Source: Rhyzopertha dominica
Lineage: Eukaryota > Arthropoda > Insecta > Coleoptera > Bostrichidae
Direction of reading: 5' to 3'
Length of the DNA: 64,000 nt
Assembly: GCA_025024175.1 (NCBI GenBank)
Contig: QCXZ01000041.1
Coordinates: 50,587,786-50,651,785, forward strand
Below the pieces are notes generated by a model. It was not told the origin of the DNA, did no database searches, and saw only the letters and a program-made list of their open reading frames with translations. Made by a program: the position numbers and the translations under genes. Shown piece by piece: positions 24,841 to 35,879 of this stretch; the stretch's first letter is position 1; each line of letters opens with the position of its first letter.

Positions 24841-25215
24841 TAATTAATCGGGACCGCATAGTAGCGATAAGACAAAATAATGTCGGAGATGCCCATGGCG
24901 GCAATAGGACTAATTTCCAAAACTCTGGACCGTAATTCCTTGGATTTTATGGACAAATATTATGAAGCTGAAGATAATGATTTATGTTATGAGAATATGG
25001 AATTTAATCAGGGAAAAGCTTTCGATACCCGCAAGGGAAGCTAAGAAGTTTAAAATTCAGGCTCGCAATTTTCTGAACGAAGACTACAGAAGAATCGGAA
25101 TTCTGAGCTGCAGGACAATGGATAATAAGGAGATAATAATTGTTGTGGACCACAATGGTGATGAAATACGTGTTAATGAAGTCAATAATAAAGGTTCTAT
25201 TGATGACGTTATTTA
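24841..25215 (+). pseudogene. gypsy pol-linker fragment
   Basis: Related to 5288-5700 and to the gypsy linker. Plus-strand pieces include KFKIQARNFLNED, then, after a deletion, VVDHNGDEIRVNEVNNKGS and IDDVI with a stop at about 25215. It retains the DHNGDEIRVNEVNNKG part that the left-arm fragment lost, so the two arms have suffered separate deletions. Confidence 0.6.
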
Positions 25216-25710
25216 AACAGAAGAGACTGCTCCCAGGGAGGTACGGAGAGGACAAGCATCTGCAAGAGATTATTCAGAAGCAGTCAATCTTAACACATCT
25301 CTTGGCTTAGATTGGCAAGAAAGAAGATACAAACAACAAGTTACTGAGGTATACCGTTTGGATGGCAGACTACTGGACAAGCTTTGTTCCCAATTTCGTG
25401 GTAACGATATGCTCTACATCTTATCTAATTCAACCCATCCCTTGCCTTCAACAGGAGATAATATGAAATCTGCCAAGAATCGCAATTTTAAAGATTAGAG
25501 TGTAGCTACATTTTTTGGGAAGCTCCATTTTGGTTTGGATTGGGAGCTACCGTCTGCGGCGTGGTTGGGGCCGCAGACACTTCTTCACATACGTGGAAGT
25601 CAGTGAAGAAGCAGCGTTGAAAGTACCTACATGGAGATTAAGCTGGAGCATTCCATTTTAACACGCCTCGAGGCTTCAACCAGCCAGAAAGGAGCAACCT
25701 TTTATAGTCG
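25216..25710 (+). repeat. 560-bp repeat unit
   Basis: Outer unit of the right arm. Boxes cccagggaggtacggag (25230), tggatggcagactactgg (25359) and ggattgggagctaccgtctg (25537) are clear. It ends near 25700, after which the sequence is new. Confidence 0.65.
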
Positions 25711-26231
25711 GGTGAATGCTAGTTATAGTTTTCTATATATCTCCGCGACATTCCAAATGTGCAAAGTATTTATTATTTTTGAAATCTTTCCAATCGCCGA
25801 ATTTTATTTTAAGAGGTGCATGCAAGTATCAACTTTTCTATGTTTTGTATATGTTTTTCTTCCAGCTTAGTCGGTTTCGGTAGCAGACTACGGGGTCTGT
25901 TCGCGTTGTTTGGTCGGTAGTGTAATCAGCAGATGCTGTTCGCTCTAAAAATGAGAAGTTTAGTTTACGTTTCGTTTCCGTTAGTGCGGGGTCTTTTTTT
26001 GTTGCTAGTTCATAAACGTTAGTGACTCAAGTATCGCGTGTGGCTCTAAATTTAACTAATTCACTCGATTAACGTACATAGTGCTGGACTTTTATTCCTG
26101 GTGCACCGAGGGACAAGAGGATTAGAATAGCTTCGTTATGTGGCCAAATACTGTAAGTTTCAATTTAATTTAGTATTAACTTACACCTTCTATTCAAAAT
26201 TGTATCCATATTCTCCTGTTCAGTTGACGTG
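25711..26231. other. unassigned, possibly the Penelope-like 5' region
   Basis: No protein-like frame. A 12-bp stretch, ggccaaatactg (26142-26153), recurs inverted at 31308-31319, just outside the 3' repeat of the downstream Penelope-like element, so part of this segment may be its 5' terminal repeat. Confidence 0.35.
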
Positions 26232-27116
26232 TAATTGAATAAAATGTAAAAAGAAGCTAGTTACTGACAACATTATTGATCAGTGTCCCTTAGAATCAAG
26301 AGACGTCTTTAGGGCTAAGGTAATTAATGCTGGGACGAATTTTATACATAAAAACTCTACGTCCTTAGGAGGCTCACATAGGTTTCTCAGCAATATGTAT
26401 AATAATGCCAAATATTTTCTGAAACAAAACCCTAAAATAATAATTACTAAAGCAGACAAAGGTAATGTTAACCGTGGCCATTAGCAAGAACCAATATATT
26501 AATAAAATGGAAGAACTTCTTATGGATGCTACTACTTACAAAATTTTGCAAAAAGATCCCACTTCTAGTATCCAAAGAAAAAAATAATGTTTATACGCTA
26601 AGAAATACCTAGAAGCAGATTTAAAAAAGAAGTTGACAATTCTAAGAAGTATTGCGCCGCGTATTTATGGTTTACCTAAGATCAACAAAAATTCAATTCC
26701 CCTAAGACCTATTGTATCCATTATTGATTCACCCACGTCTATGCTTTGTCAGCGTATAGCTGACATTTTAAAATTACCATTTTCTGATTTCCATTGTTAT
26801 GCACTTAAAGACGTATTTGAATTCTCTAATAAAATTAATAATTTTCAACTTTCTGAAAACTATGTTTTTGCATCTCCAGACGTAGTCAGTTTGTTCACAA
26901 ACATATCCCTACAGTTGATAACTTCTATCATCACAGAAAGCTGGGATTTAATATCTCCCAATACTAATATCAATTTGAACTACTTTATCAAAATCATTAC
27001 TTTCCTTATTGATAGCAATTATTTTTGTTTTCAAGGAAAATTTTATTCTTAGACTTTTGGTTGCCCTATGGGGTCCATTCTTAGTCCTACACTTTCATCT
27101 TTAGTAATGACTAAAT
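26232..27116 (+). pseudogene. Penelope-like element, N-terminal half of RT
   Basis: Translation with two frameshifts gives KIIITKADKGN (N-terminal PLE signature), then RIYGLPKINKNSIPLRPIVS (26660), then FASPDVVSLFTNI (motif A region, 26865). After a stop at 27049 comes FGCPMGSILSPTLSSLVM (motif B). The frame ends before motif C. Bases 26232-26258 recur inverted at 31161-31187, which suggests this is the 5' end of an element whose 3' end is near 31.2 kb. The interior would then be interrupted by other insertions. Confidence 0.75.
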
Positions 27117-27500
27117 TAAATTAAATTAAATTAACATCCCAAGATGTGCTTTTGCTCAACACGCAGGTGACTAAAGTACTAACTATTGAAAAAAACTACA
27201 AAAAAGGCTTTTTATTGAGATGTGTTGTGTATATGAGCGTGATAATCCTATTAATAAAAAATCAGATATAGACAATTTAAGTAATATATATAAATATTTG
27301 TTTTAATTGGACTCTTACAGAAAACTACACTACATTCTGATGATTGATTCATAATCTTTCGATCTGCTTGCTTTTCTTTTCATCTTTCGTACTGCAGGGT
27401 TTCGTGTTGTCATTACTATATTAAATTAATTTTCCTTTTATAAGATAATATTTTGTCGGATAGATCGCTGTCTCTTGAAAACACTGACAAAAAATTAATA

Positions 27501-27540
27501 GTCTGACGTTTCGATTACACCTGTAATCTTTGTCAAAGAC
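27501..27540 (-). ncRNA. hammerhead-like motif of a Penelope-like element (degenerate)
   Basis: On the minus strand a perfect 6-bp stem (GATTAC, loop AGGT, GTAATC) is followed directly by GAAACGTC, matching the helix II - GAAAC - short helix III - GTC order of PLE hammerhead ribozymes. The other core strand, CTGATGA, is not intact (TTTGACAAA), so self-cleavage is doubtful. It lies next to the 47-bp inverted repeat, where PLE ribozymes usually sit. Confidence 0.4.
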
Positions 27541-27759
27541 GAAGAACCTCAAAATTTGCCTGACACGAGTTCAAACAAAATTTTGAAAGTAAATAAACAA
27601 ATCACCAAGGATGCGAGACGTCATAGAAACAACGTGCCAACCTGATAAAAAAAGAAACCTAACGATGAAAAAGGAACTACCTACCTTCTAGATATACACG
27701 AACTACTTGATAAAAGTTAACTACAAAATAGCCTTCCAAATGTCACCTAACTCATAATT

Positions 27760-29396
27760 TCCACAATCCCTATTAAAATTATTAGTATTCCTACAAATTT
27801 CTATAGCTTCTTTTATTAGACGTTTGTGATAATATTTTTCTTGTTTAGTCAAATATCAGTGTTCAGCTACGCAAGATTTATCCATCTGTTGCAGCCTAGT
27901 ACCACGTATGTGTTCTTTCAAACGCGTACCTACTTTTCTTTTAGTTTGACCTATGTAACACTTTCCGCAAGAACAAGTAATTTTGTAAACACCTTCATTT
28001 TCTAAATGTACTTTATCTTTAGTAGAACATAAAATTTTATCTAAATTATTATATGTACTATCAACAACTAAAATATCGTGTTTTCTAAGCATCCTCTTTA
28101 ATTTTTCCGAAAGGCCTTGTACATAGGGCAAACTCAACTTCAATTTGCTTTGTCGTGGCTGAGAATTTACTTGATTTGGATGAGCACTTTTATTAAAAAC
28201 TGACCAAATATTCTTACTACTATAACCATTTCTCACTAGCTCTGATTTAAGATGATATATTTCTTTTTGTACCGAACTTTCATCTGATATCCTTTGTGCT
28301 CTAACAAATAACGTCCTAATAAGACTATTCTTTTGAGAAGGAGGGTGGTGAGATGTGGCATGTAAATATCTGTCTGTGTGTGTTGGTTTTCTGTAAACCT
28401 TGTGTCCTAACTGTCCAGTGTTTGTTCTGTAAATTTGGACATCCAAGAAAGGTAAACTACTATTGCTTTCTAATTCCATAGTAAATTTTATGTCGGGATT
28501 TTGACTGTTCAAATGATTTAGAAACCTACCCAGCTCTTCTATACCGTGGGGCCAAATAACAAAAGTGTCATCTACATACCTATACCAACATTTTAGTTTA
28601 AGCTGAAAACTGTTTATCGCTACATGTTCACAATTTTCCATAAACAAATTGGCTACTACAGGACTTAGAGGTGAACCCATTGCACAACCTGATTTTTGTT
28701 CATAAAAATTATCATTCCATAAGAAATAAGTAGATTTTAAACAATGTTCGGATAATCTGGCTATCGTGTCACCTAAGGGATCGCTATTAAGCTTGGATTT
28801 GATGATATCTATCGTTTCAGGAATGGGTACTTTCGTAAATAAAGAAACCACGTCAAAACTAACCAAAATATCACCTTCTGAAATACTTAAACCTTTTATA
28901 ATATCAATAAAGTCTGAAGAATTTTTAATGAAACTACTGGTATTTCCCACATAAGGTTTTAAATAGTTGGCACAAAATTTTGCCAATCTGTAACAAGGAC
29001 TGCCAATCGTATTGACTATGGGTCTTAACGGGACATTGGTTTTGTGGATTTCGGGCAAACCATACAATTTAGGTACCTTGCAATCGGAAACATTTAAAAG
29101 AGACTTCTCCTCATTCGAAAGATTTGAACTTTTGATAAGATCATTGGTAATTTTGGAAATTTTTGAGGTAAGGATAATTTTTGATATGTTTCCTCATCTA
29201 ACAACTTTCTAACTTTATTATCGTAATCTGTTCTATCTAAAATTACTGTGGCTGAATCTTTATCTGCTCTAGTAACTATAATGGACTTATCTGTATTCAA
29301 ATCCTTAAGAGCATTCATTTCCTCAGATGTCACATTAGGTTTGGGCGTACGTGCATTTCTAATAGTGTTTTCAAGAGACAGCGATCTATCCGACAA
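27760..29396 (-). pseudogene. Penelope-like RT with GIY-YIG endonuclease
   Basis: The reading frame carries IIVTRADKDSATVILDRTDY near its N-terminus. After a frameshift at about 29150 it continues with KLYGLPEIHK, VSFDVVSLFTKV (motif A, catalytic Asp), SGCAMGSPLSPVVANLFME (motif B), WYRYVDDTFV (motif C, catalytic DD), FLDVQIYRT and a GIY-YIG nuclease starting GVYKITCSCGKCYIGQTKR. A TGA at 27856 interrupts it at VAEH; the frame then continues with KYYHKRLIKEAIEICR, which holds the nuclease Glu. One frameshift and one stop are the only clear lesions over about 540 codons, so this is a young copy. The N-terminal part of a full-length PLE protein is missing. Confidence 0.88.
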
Positions 29397-29623
29397 AATA
29401 TTATCTTATATTTATGGACGCTGAAAGCATTCACCCTCGTATAATTTTCCTTTTGGTAATTGATTCTGTATACAGTTTTGTGGATAGCGCGTCTTGCTTG
29501 TGCGTTATAANTAACGGTCGTTAAGNTAATTTTTTAATGTTTAACGGGGATACTGACCTTTATTTAGCTTTAAGAGTACACTCCATATTCTAAACCAAGC
29601 TTTCGGTGGACTTTATATCTCAC

Positions 29624-29901
29624 CTTCTTNAGGGTTGCTACAATATAATATGGGTCGTTTTATAAAATTTACTTACAATATTNGAGACATTAACTTCAAA
29701 ATGACAAATTATTTAATTTGTTTTCCTCTAATAAAAAATTTTCAATGGAAGAAACGAAACGGCCTGGTTCAGTAAATATCATCTTTTTTATCAAAAAAAC
29801 CATTATTCTTACAATTTCTATAATTTAGAATTTAAAATATTTTTATACAAAAATTATAAAATTTGATTCACTTCTTATAATTTAGTAAATAAGTATAAAT
29901 T
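29624..29901 (+). repeat. left copy of an inverted terminal repeat (Penelope-like)
   Basis: Matches the reverse complement of 30946-31162 along its length, starting cttcttnagggttgctac and ending in taaataagtataaatt. This copy has about 58 extra bases (29761-29818). Together the two flank the PLE sequence at 30190-30970. Confidence 0.75.
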
Positions 29902-30189
29902 ACACTCAGATATTGTATATCCGTTTTTTTGTTAATACTGTTATTACATTTGTTAATTATCATTTCCAATATTAATCTTTTGCCTAAGTTGTGTTCTTTC
30001 GCTGCTATATTTATATTTTCAAAATCAATTAGTAACATATGTAATAAAAAAGATGTGGCAGCAAATTCAACCTTTCAGTGAAAATATATCTAAAACTACA
30101 TTTTAAAATGTTATATCCTTTATTTTACAAAACAGTATTTTAGCTATTGGGTAGTTTAGTTATTTTAGCTATATTTAGCTTATTTTAGG

Positions 30190-30970
30190 TAGTTTCTTGA
30201 AGAAGTAATACCAAAATTATCGTTTAATATAAATTACATAAAAAAATTTGTCGACGATTTAATACTAATTATTCCATCTGATGTTAATGAAGAGATAATG
30301 CAAGTGTTTAATTATTATGATACAAACATTAAGTTTACTATATAGAAAGAAAGTGATAGATCGGTTCCTTTTTTAGATACACGAGTTTATAGAGACCAAA
30401 ACAACACTATAAAATTAGATTGGTATAGAAAATCTACATCTACAGGTAGATACTTGTATTATGAGTCAAACCATTCAAACAAAGTTAAAATAAATCTTAT
30501 AGTTCAAATGAAAAATAGAATAGAAACAATATATCATAAAGACTTTAGGTACAAAAATTTAAAATTTTTAGAATCATTACTTATAAAAAATACATGCCCA
30601 AGAAAACTAGTGACTAAATTACTTTATAGTAACAATTCGAAAGTGCAAAGTGAGGAAATTAACGTAACAAATAACTTACAAGGAAATATTGAATCAAAAA
30701 AAATTGTAGTGTTACCATACTGATCTGATTTACAAAATTAATTGTACATCTTGCCAAGGCTCTTACATAGGTCAAACTTGCCAGCAGTTAAAAAATAGGC
30801 TGCGTTTACATAAAAGTGATTTAAGAAATTCTCAACACGAAATTGATGTTGAAAATATAAATATAGTGGCAAAAGAACACAAATTAGGCAAAAGATCGAT
30901 ATGGAAATGATAAATATTAAAGAATGTAATAAGAGTATTAACAAAAATTTATACTTATTTAGTAAATTAT
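30190..30970 (+). pseudogene. Penelope-like element, RT C-terminal half and GIY-YIG nuclease
   Basis: The frame begins EEVIPKLSFNINYIKKFVDD, where FVDD (30252) is RT motif C. It continues past a TAG at about 30344 with VPFLDTRVYRD, LDWYRKSTSTGRYLYYES and a thumb-like region to 30722. After a frameshift the GIY-YIG nuclease reads IYKINCTSCQGSYIGQTCQQ, then EMINIKECNKSINKN, then a stop at 30970. It could be the second half of the element that begins at 26232, because that fragment stops just before this point in the RT. Its last codons lie inside the inverted repeat starting at 30946. Confidence 0.78.
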
Positions 30971-31187
30971 AAGAAGCGAATCAAATTTTATAATTTTGGT
31001 ATAGTAATATTTTAAATTCTAAATTAGTTTCGTTTTTTTTTTTTCATTGAAAAAAAATTATTAGAGGAAAACAAATTAAATAACTTGTCATTTTGAAGTT
31101 GATGTCTCAAATATTGTAAGTAAAAAAACGACCCATATTATATTGTAGCAACCCTGAAGAAGCTTCTTTTTACATTTTATTCAATTA
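30946..31187 (-). repeat. right copy of the inverted terminal repeat
   Basis: Inverted partner of 29624-29901 (through 31162). The last 27 bases, 31161-31187, are also an inverted match to 26232-26258 near the start of the upstream PLE fragment. A run of 11 G lies further out, near 31400. Confidence 0.7.
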
Positions 31188-31429
31188 TAACTTTTAGATA
31201 ATTTCTTGGACTTCACAACAAAAAACTGCCTTCGTATATTTAATTTCTCAACAGTCGTTCTCTTTTGTTACAGGAAGTCTTATCGTAGGGGGTAAGACTG
31301 CATGATGCAGTATTTGGCCGGGTGAGTGCTTTTCCTATGATTCATTTTTGTTTGTAGTTTTAGCTGACTTTACACATTTGAAATTTTCCTATTTGGGGGG
31401 GGGGGCAGAAGTGACAGTGAATAATAAAA

Positions 31430-33050
31430 TATTTAGTGCTCCGTGGTGATTGTTTTCGTGTTAATGGGTGATTTAGAGTGTTTTTTTATGTGTAGTGAGT
31501 GAAAGGTGCTCTTCCGTGGTTTATTATTATTCAGTGAAGAGGTAAGATTATTTAAATAGAAGAAACTGCTCCCAGGGAGGTACGGAGGAGACATGGGGAT
31601 TATGCTGAAGCAGTCAACATCTTATTGAGGTATTCCGTTTGGATGGCAGACTACTGGACAAGCTTTGTTCCCAATTATCTAATTCAACCCATCCTTTGGC
31701 TTCAACAAGATATGAAATTTGTCAAGGATCGCAATCTTCAAGATTAGAGTTTAGCCGCATTTTTTGGGAAGCTCCATTTTAGTTTGGATTGGGAGTTACC
31801 GTCTGCGGCGTGGTTGGGGCCGCAGACAGTTCCTCTTCACATGCATGGAGGTCAGTGAAGAGGAACGTCGAAAGTACCTGTCGAACACACAAAAATGAAG
31901 TTATGGGCAAAGCGCTTAACGACAATTACAAGGAAGGATCGCACATTTTTTTGGGAAGCTCCATTTTGGTATACCGTGGACAATAACAAGTAACAATATT
32001 TTTAAACAGAAGATGCTACACCCAGGAAGGTAACGGAGAGGACAAGCATCTACAGGAGATTATGCGGAAGCAGTCGATCTTAACACATCCCTTGGATTCA
32101 ACTGGCAGGATAGGAGATAATTACAGTGCTCTTAAAAAATACCGCTGCAAATTGAATCAGTACTTCCAAATCCAATTGTCAAAATGAGATTTACGCTTTT
32201 ATTTCTTATAATATACCATTAGTAATCAGGTTTTGAGCATTTTTTCGCTCTACACATCTTTTCCAAGGCAAATAGTTCTCGTGATATTAGCAAAAATATA
32301 TATAAATTTTCAAAATCTGTTTTTAACTAAAAAAAATTTTATTTCCTATCTCATGGTACTTTTTTTTAATATATTTTTTGCTAATATCTTTTAAACAGTT
32401 TGCCGCACCGAAAATTTATAAGGACGAATAATACTCACAATTATACACCATAGACACGCAGACAAGAAACTTTTTTGCTCAAATTTTGTTTTTTTTACGT
32501 TTTCGCCATTTTAAAGCGAAAATTTTAGAAAATTTTCGCGATACAGTACTACTTCCCATCCGTTGGATGTGGAAGTAATATTTAGTGCTCCGTAGTGGTT
32601 GTTTTTGTGTTATATTTTAAAAAGAAGAGACCACTTCCAGGGAAGTACTGAGGGGGCAAGCAACCTACATGGAGATTATGCTGAAGCAGGCAACATGCTA
32701 TAGAGGTATTCCGTTTGGATGGCAGACTACTGGACAAGCTTTGTTACTAATTTTGTGGGGGCTATCTAATTAAACCCATCGTTTGGCGTCAACAAGATAT
32801 GAAATCTGGCAAGGATCGCAATTTTAAAGAATAAGAGTTTAGTCACATTTTAGGGAAGCTCCATTTTGGTTTGGATTGGGAGCTACCGTCTGCGGCGTGG
32901 TTGGGGCCGCAGACAATTCCTCTTCACATGCCTGGGGGGCAGTGAAGAGGAGCGCTGAATGTACCTGTCGGACGCATGAAAATGAAGTTATGGGCAGACC
33001 GCTTAACGACAATTACGAGGAAGGATCGCTAAGTTTTAGGCAAACAATTA
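31430..33050 (+). repeat. 560-bp repeat array of the third block
   Basis: Units in plus orientation with ggattgggag(c/t)taccgtctg boxes at about 31783 and 32873, and a truncated one at 31950. The array contains the short MITE-like copy at 32161-32577. It leads directly into the third gypsy copy, as in the two arms. Confidence 0.7.
32161..32577 (-). mobile_element. MITE-like element, copy 3 (internally deleted)
   Basis: 417 bp with termini TACTTCCAAATCC and GGATGTGGAAGTA. The hairpin end is kept but about half the interior is missing compared with 23396-24226. Confidence 0.6.
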
Positions 33051-35670
33051 ATCGAGACCGCATACGAGCGATAGGATAAAATAATGTCTGAAATACCCAA
33101 GGAGGCAATAGGAATAACTAACGTAACGAATTACAAGAAGGAAGTCGAAGATATTATTGGGAAAATACGCAGGATAACGGAGAGGATAATCGGCAAATAT
33201 ATAGTTCAGAACCGCAGCACAGATATAACTCGGAAGGATTAACCACAAGAGAAATAAATCGAGAAGAAAATCTACGAAGGATTGGAGATAATGAGCCCTC
33301 ATTTCGACCCCGGAGTTAAGGGCATCTGTAGCAGGAGATTTAGAATTGGATGAAACGTAAATTTCATCTTGTTATCAAATTTTAATGGAGACTTGTGTAA
33401 ATTATTAACAGATACCGGAAGAGCTGTTTTATTTATCAGAAGCATCTTGATTGAACGATGCAACGAATCAATCAGATCGAGAGGCACGAGCCATGGTATT
33501 CGAGTTTTGGGTGAAGCTCTGATTTGGATGTAGGAATAATAAAGCAGTTCGTTAGCGTCAGTCAAAATTGTAGTTTGTGAGGATGAATTACCGCTACAGT
33601 GTGATGGAATCTTAGGTACAGATTGCTTAGGAGAGAACTTAATAAGGATTTATTTTAGAAAAAACGTTTTGGGGGTATGGGCTAATGAAATACCTACGCT
33701 AATGATGGGCAAAGGTTTTAGTGATGTTACATACACAAGGAGTGATAATAATGGGGTACAAAGCGACACAGCGCGGAGATACGATAATACAATGGATGAT
33801 AGGAGGTTTAAAAGCGTTTTACAAAGAAATGATGAGGTAGTTAGCGATAGTAAGGAAATTATGCTAACGATATCAGAAGTTACGATAAGATTAAATGCTT
33901 TGCGAGAAAGGAGGACGTAGCAGTTGGCGAAAGTGCTAGTATACGAGGGGAAGTCAGAAGTTATCGTGAACNTTTAAATCAAGGAACTCCGGTACGGCGT
34001 TTTAATAGTGGACTCCCGGAGCTCGTGAAGGATGTTCAGGTTTCCAAAACTCAGAACCGTATTACATTAGATTTTATGAACAATTGTGATGAAGCTGAAG
34101 TTAATGATTTATGTTCGGCGAATACGGAATCAGTCAAGGAAAGGCGATCCGCGCATTTAGAGAAAAGCTTTCGATGCTAATGGGAAGCTAATGAGTTTAA
34201 AATTCAGGCTCGCAGTTTTCTTAACGTTAATAAGGCAAGGAAGCCTAGTTATCATGATGAAACAGAAGTGTGCCAAGAACAGGCGAACAAACCACTTACG
34301 AAAGAATTCTCGAAGGCTACAGGAGGATCGGAATTCCGAGGTGCAGGACAGTACTTCTCTAAAATATGCGGGCCGAATAGGAAAAATATGATAGTTGATT
34401 ACGATAAAATAGAATTATGTGGTGTTATTGAAGACATCAATGAGGATATCGAGATATGTGAAGAAATTGTGGGTAATAACGAGATCATAGGTGTTGCGGA
34501 TCACAGTGGTGATGAAATACGTGTTCATGAAGTGAACAATAAAGGTTCTATTAATAGAAAGATTAATAGAAACGTCGGTGGTTGTGCTTGGGAAGGAGAC
34601 AATTTATGGGGTAATAAATCACGTAACGTGAATAGTATTGAAGTCGATATACAAGGATCGAATTGCGGAGGAATGAGTGAAGACGGAGGGTATGCCTTAG
34701 ATGAAACAGACTGGTCTAGTAGAGTTGGTAGACTGAAACCGAGTGTTAAGAACAAGAATACGGAGGGTGATCAAAAAGGCTACTTCAAACTTATTGACAA
34801 CGCGAAGCGGAATTAAAGGAAATTGAATTACTCCAAGCGGAGAAGGTTAAAGCATGGGAAGAACGAAAACCTGTGCACAAGGAAAAAATCAAGAAATAAA
34901 CGTTTTGTTCACTGAGGACCTGGAGGTATCAGCGAAATGGGAAGCTACGTATTTTGGGAAATTAGCTGAAGTTTCAGAGGGCCAAGAAATTATTATAGAA
35001 CCATATAAAGTGAAAATAGACGGAGTAATAATGGTAGCTAACGAGTAATTACAGATAAAATCGAAACGTGTTCAATGCGAATTTTGAATTTGAATTCGTA
35101 TCTGATAACTTCAAAGGAAAACTAAACTTTAGGAGTAGCGTCGGCTAATGTAGTCAGTGGGGAAGACACCAATACTGTTAACGTATTGGATATTTTTACG
35201 GAAGAACGGGAAGATAATTCTTTTGAATTGGAGCGTTTCAATAATTACGCACAAAATTTGCTTTTAGAGTTTCTGGACCGATATTGAGATTTGTTTTGCG
35301 AAGAAAACTAAATGTTAACAAGTACAAATATGGTCAAGCACAGAATTATTACAGAGATAGTATCTTCGATTTGGGAGCGCCCATACAGGATACCGTTTCA
35401 TCAAAGAGAAATAGTACGAAAAAATAGATAGATTACTACTAAAAGACGGCTTCCGATACGGGTATGCCTATTCACGTTAGAGTCCCATCAGCCTGGGAAT
35501 TCCAAGCAGCAACAGCTCCAGCCCATCAATTGGGGCAACTAGTTCCCGAGCCAGGAGAAGAAAGGGAACCTGTTGCAGCCTCAGTAGCAGAGGACCGTCC
35601 TCTACCTTGGCGATCGACGAGGATCTAGCGTCCACCAAATCGACTGGACCTCTAGCACATCAAATACGGT
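33050..35670 (+). pseudogene. Ty3/gypsy retrotransposon with deleted pol (copy 3, best preserved linker)
   Basis: An Asn/Gln-rich stretch at 33110-33300 resembles a gag C-terminus. The protease follows at about 33406 with LLTDTGRAVLFIRSILIERC, where TDTGR replaces the active-site DTGS, so this copy's protease motif is damaged. The linker is the longest open one: 34268-34816 encodes 182 residues with IELCGVIEDINEDIEICEEI and ADHSGDEIRVHEVNNKGSI. At 35311-35400 the RT N-terminal edge (MVKHRIITE, RPYRIPFHQRE) leads to the same integrase-like tail region. The missing RT palm, RNase H and integrase core match copies 1 and 2. Confidence 0.8.
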
Positions 35671-35879
35671 AGTGTTCTTTAGACGGTAAGTTTCAAAACT
35701 GTTCATTGTAGTTGATACACGCGTATCGGGCGGATATAAATATTAGCAGCGAATACTCCTTTTACTAAAACTTAGTTACGGCGCGACTAATGTCAATTTG
35801 CGGACTTATAGTAGCGCTAGCTACGTACGCGTCGTGACCAATTGCGTGTGATTGTGGCGGACAAAAAAACCAATATTTT

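Larger units (their letters stand above)
18810..25300 (-). repeat. right arm of the giant inverted repeat
   Basis: Reverse complement of 5160-11574, with the same element order: Jockey 18810-20180, gypsy 20428-22790, 560-bp unit, MITE-like element 23396-24226, 560-bp unit, pol-linker fragment 24841-25215. The MITE copy is about 100 bp longer than in the left arm (831 against 727 bp), and scattered single-base and small indel differences occur. Homology fades at about 25300, where the outer 560-bp units are arranged differently. Confidence 0.9.
27439..29410 (-). mobile_element. Penelope-like element flanked by a 47-bp inverted repeat
   Basis: Bases 27439-27485 and 29364-29410 are exact reverse complements (47 bp). 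The right copy overlaps the first codons of the minus-strand PLE ORF (ILSDRSLSLEN). The left copy lies about 275 bp beyond the in-frame end of the nuclease domain. Inverted flanks of this kind are known for Penelope-like elements. The element sits between the two halves of plus-strand PLE sequence at 26.2-27.1 and 30.2-31.0 kb, so it may have inserted into them. Confidence 0.75.
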
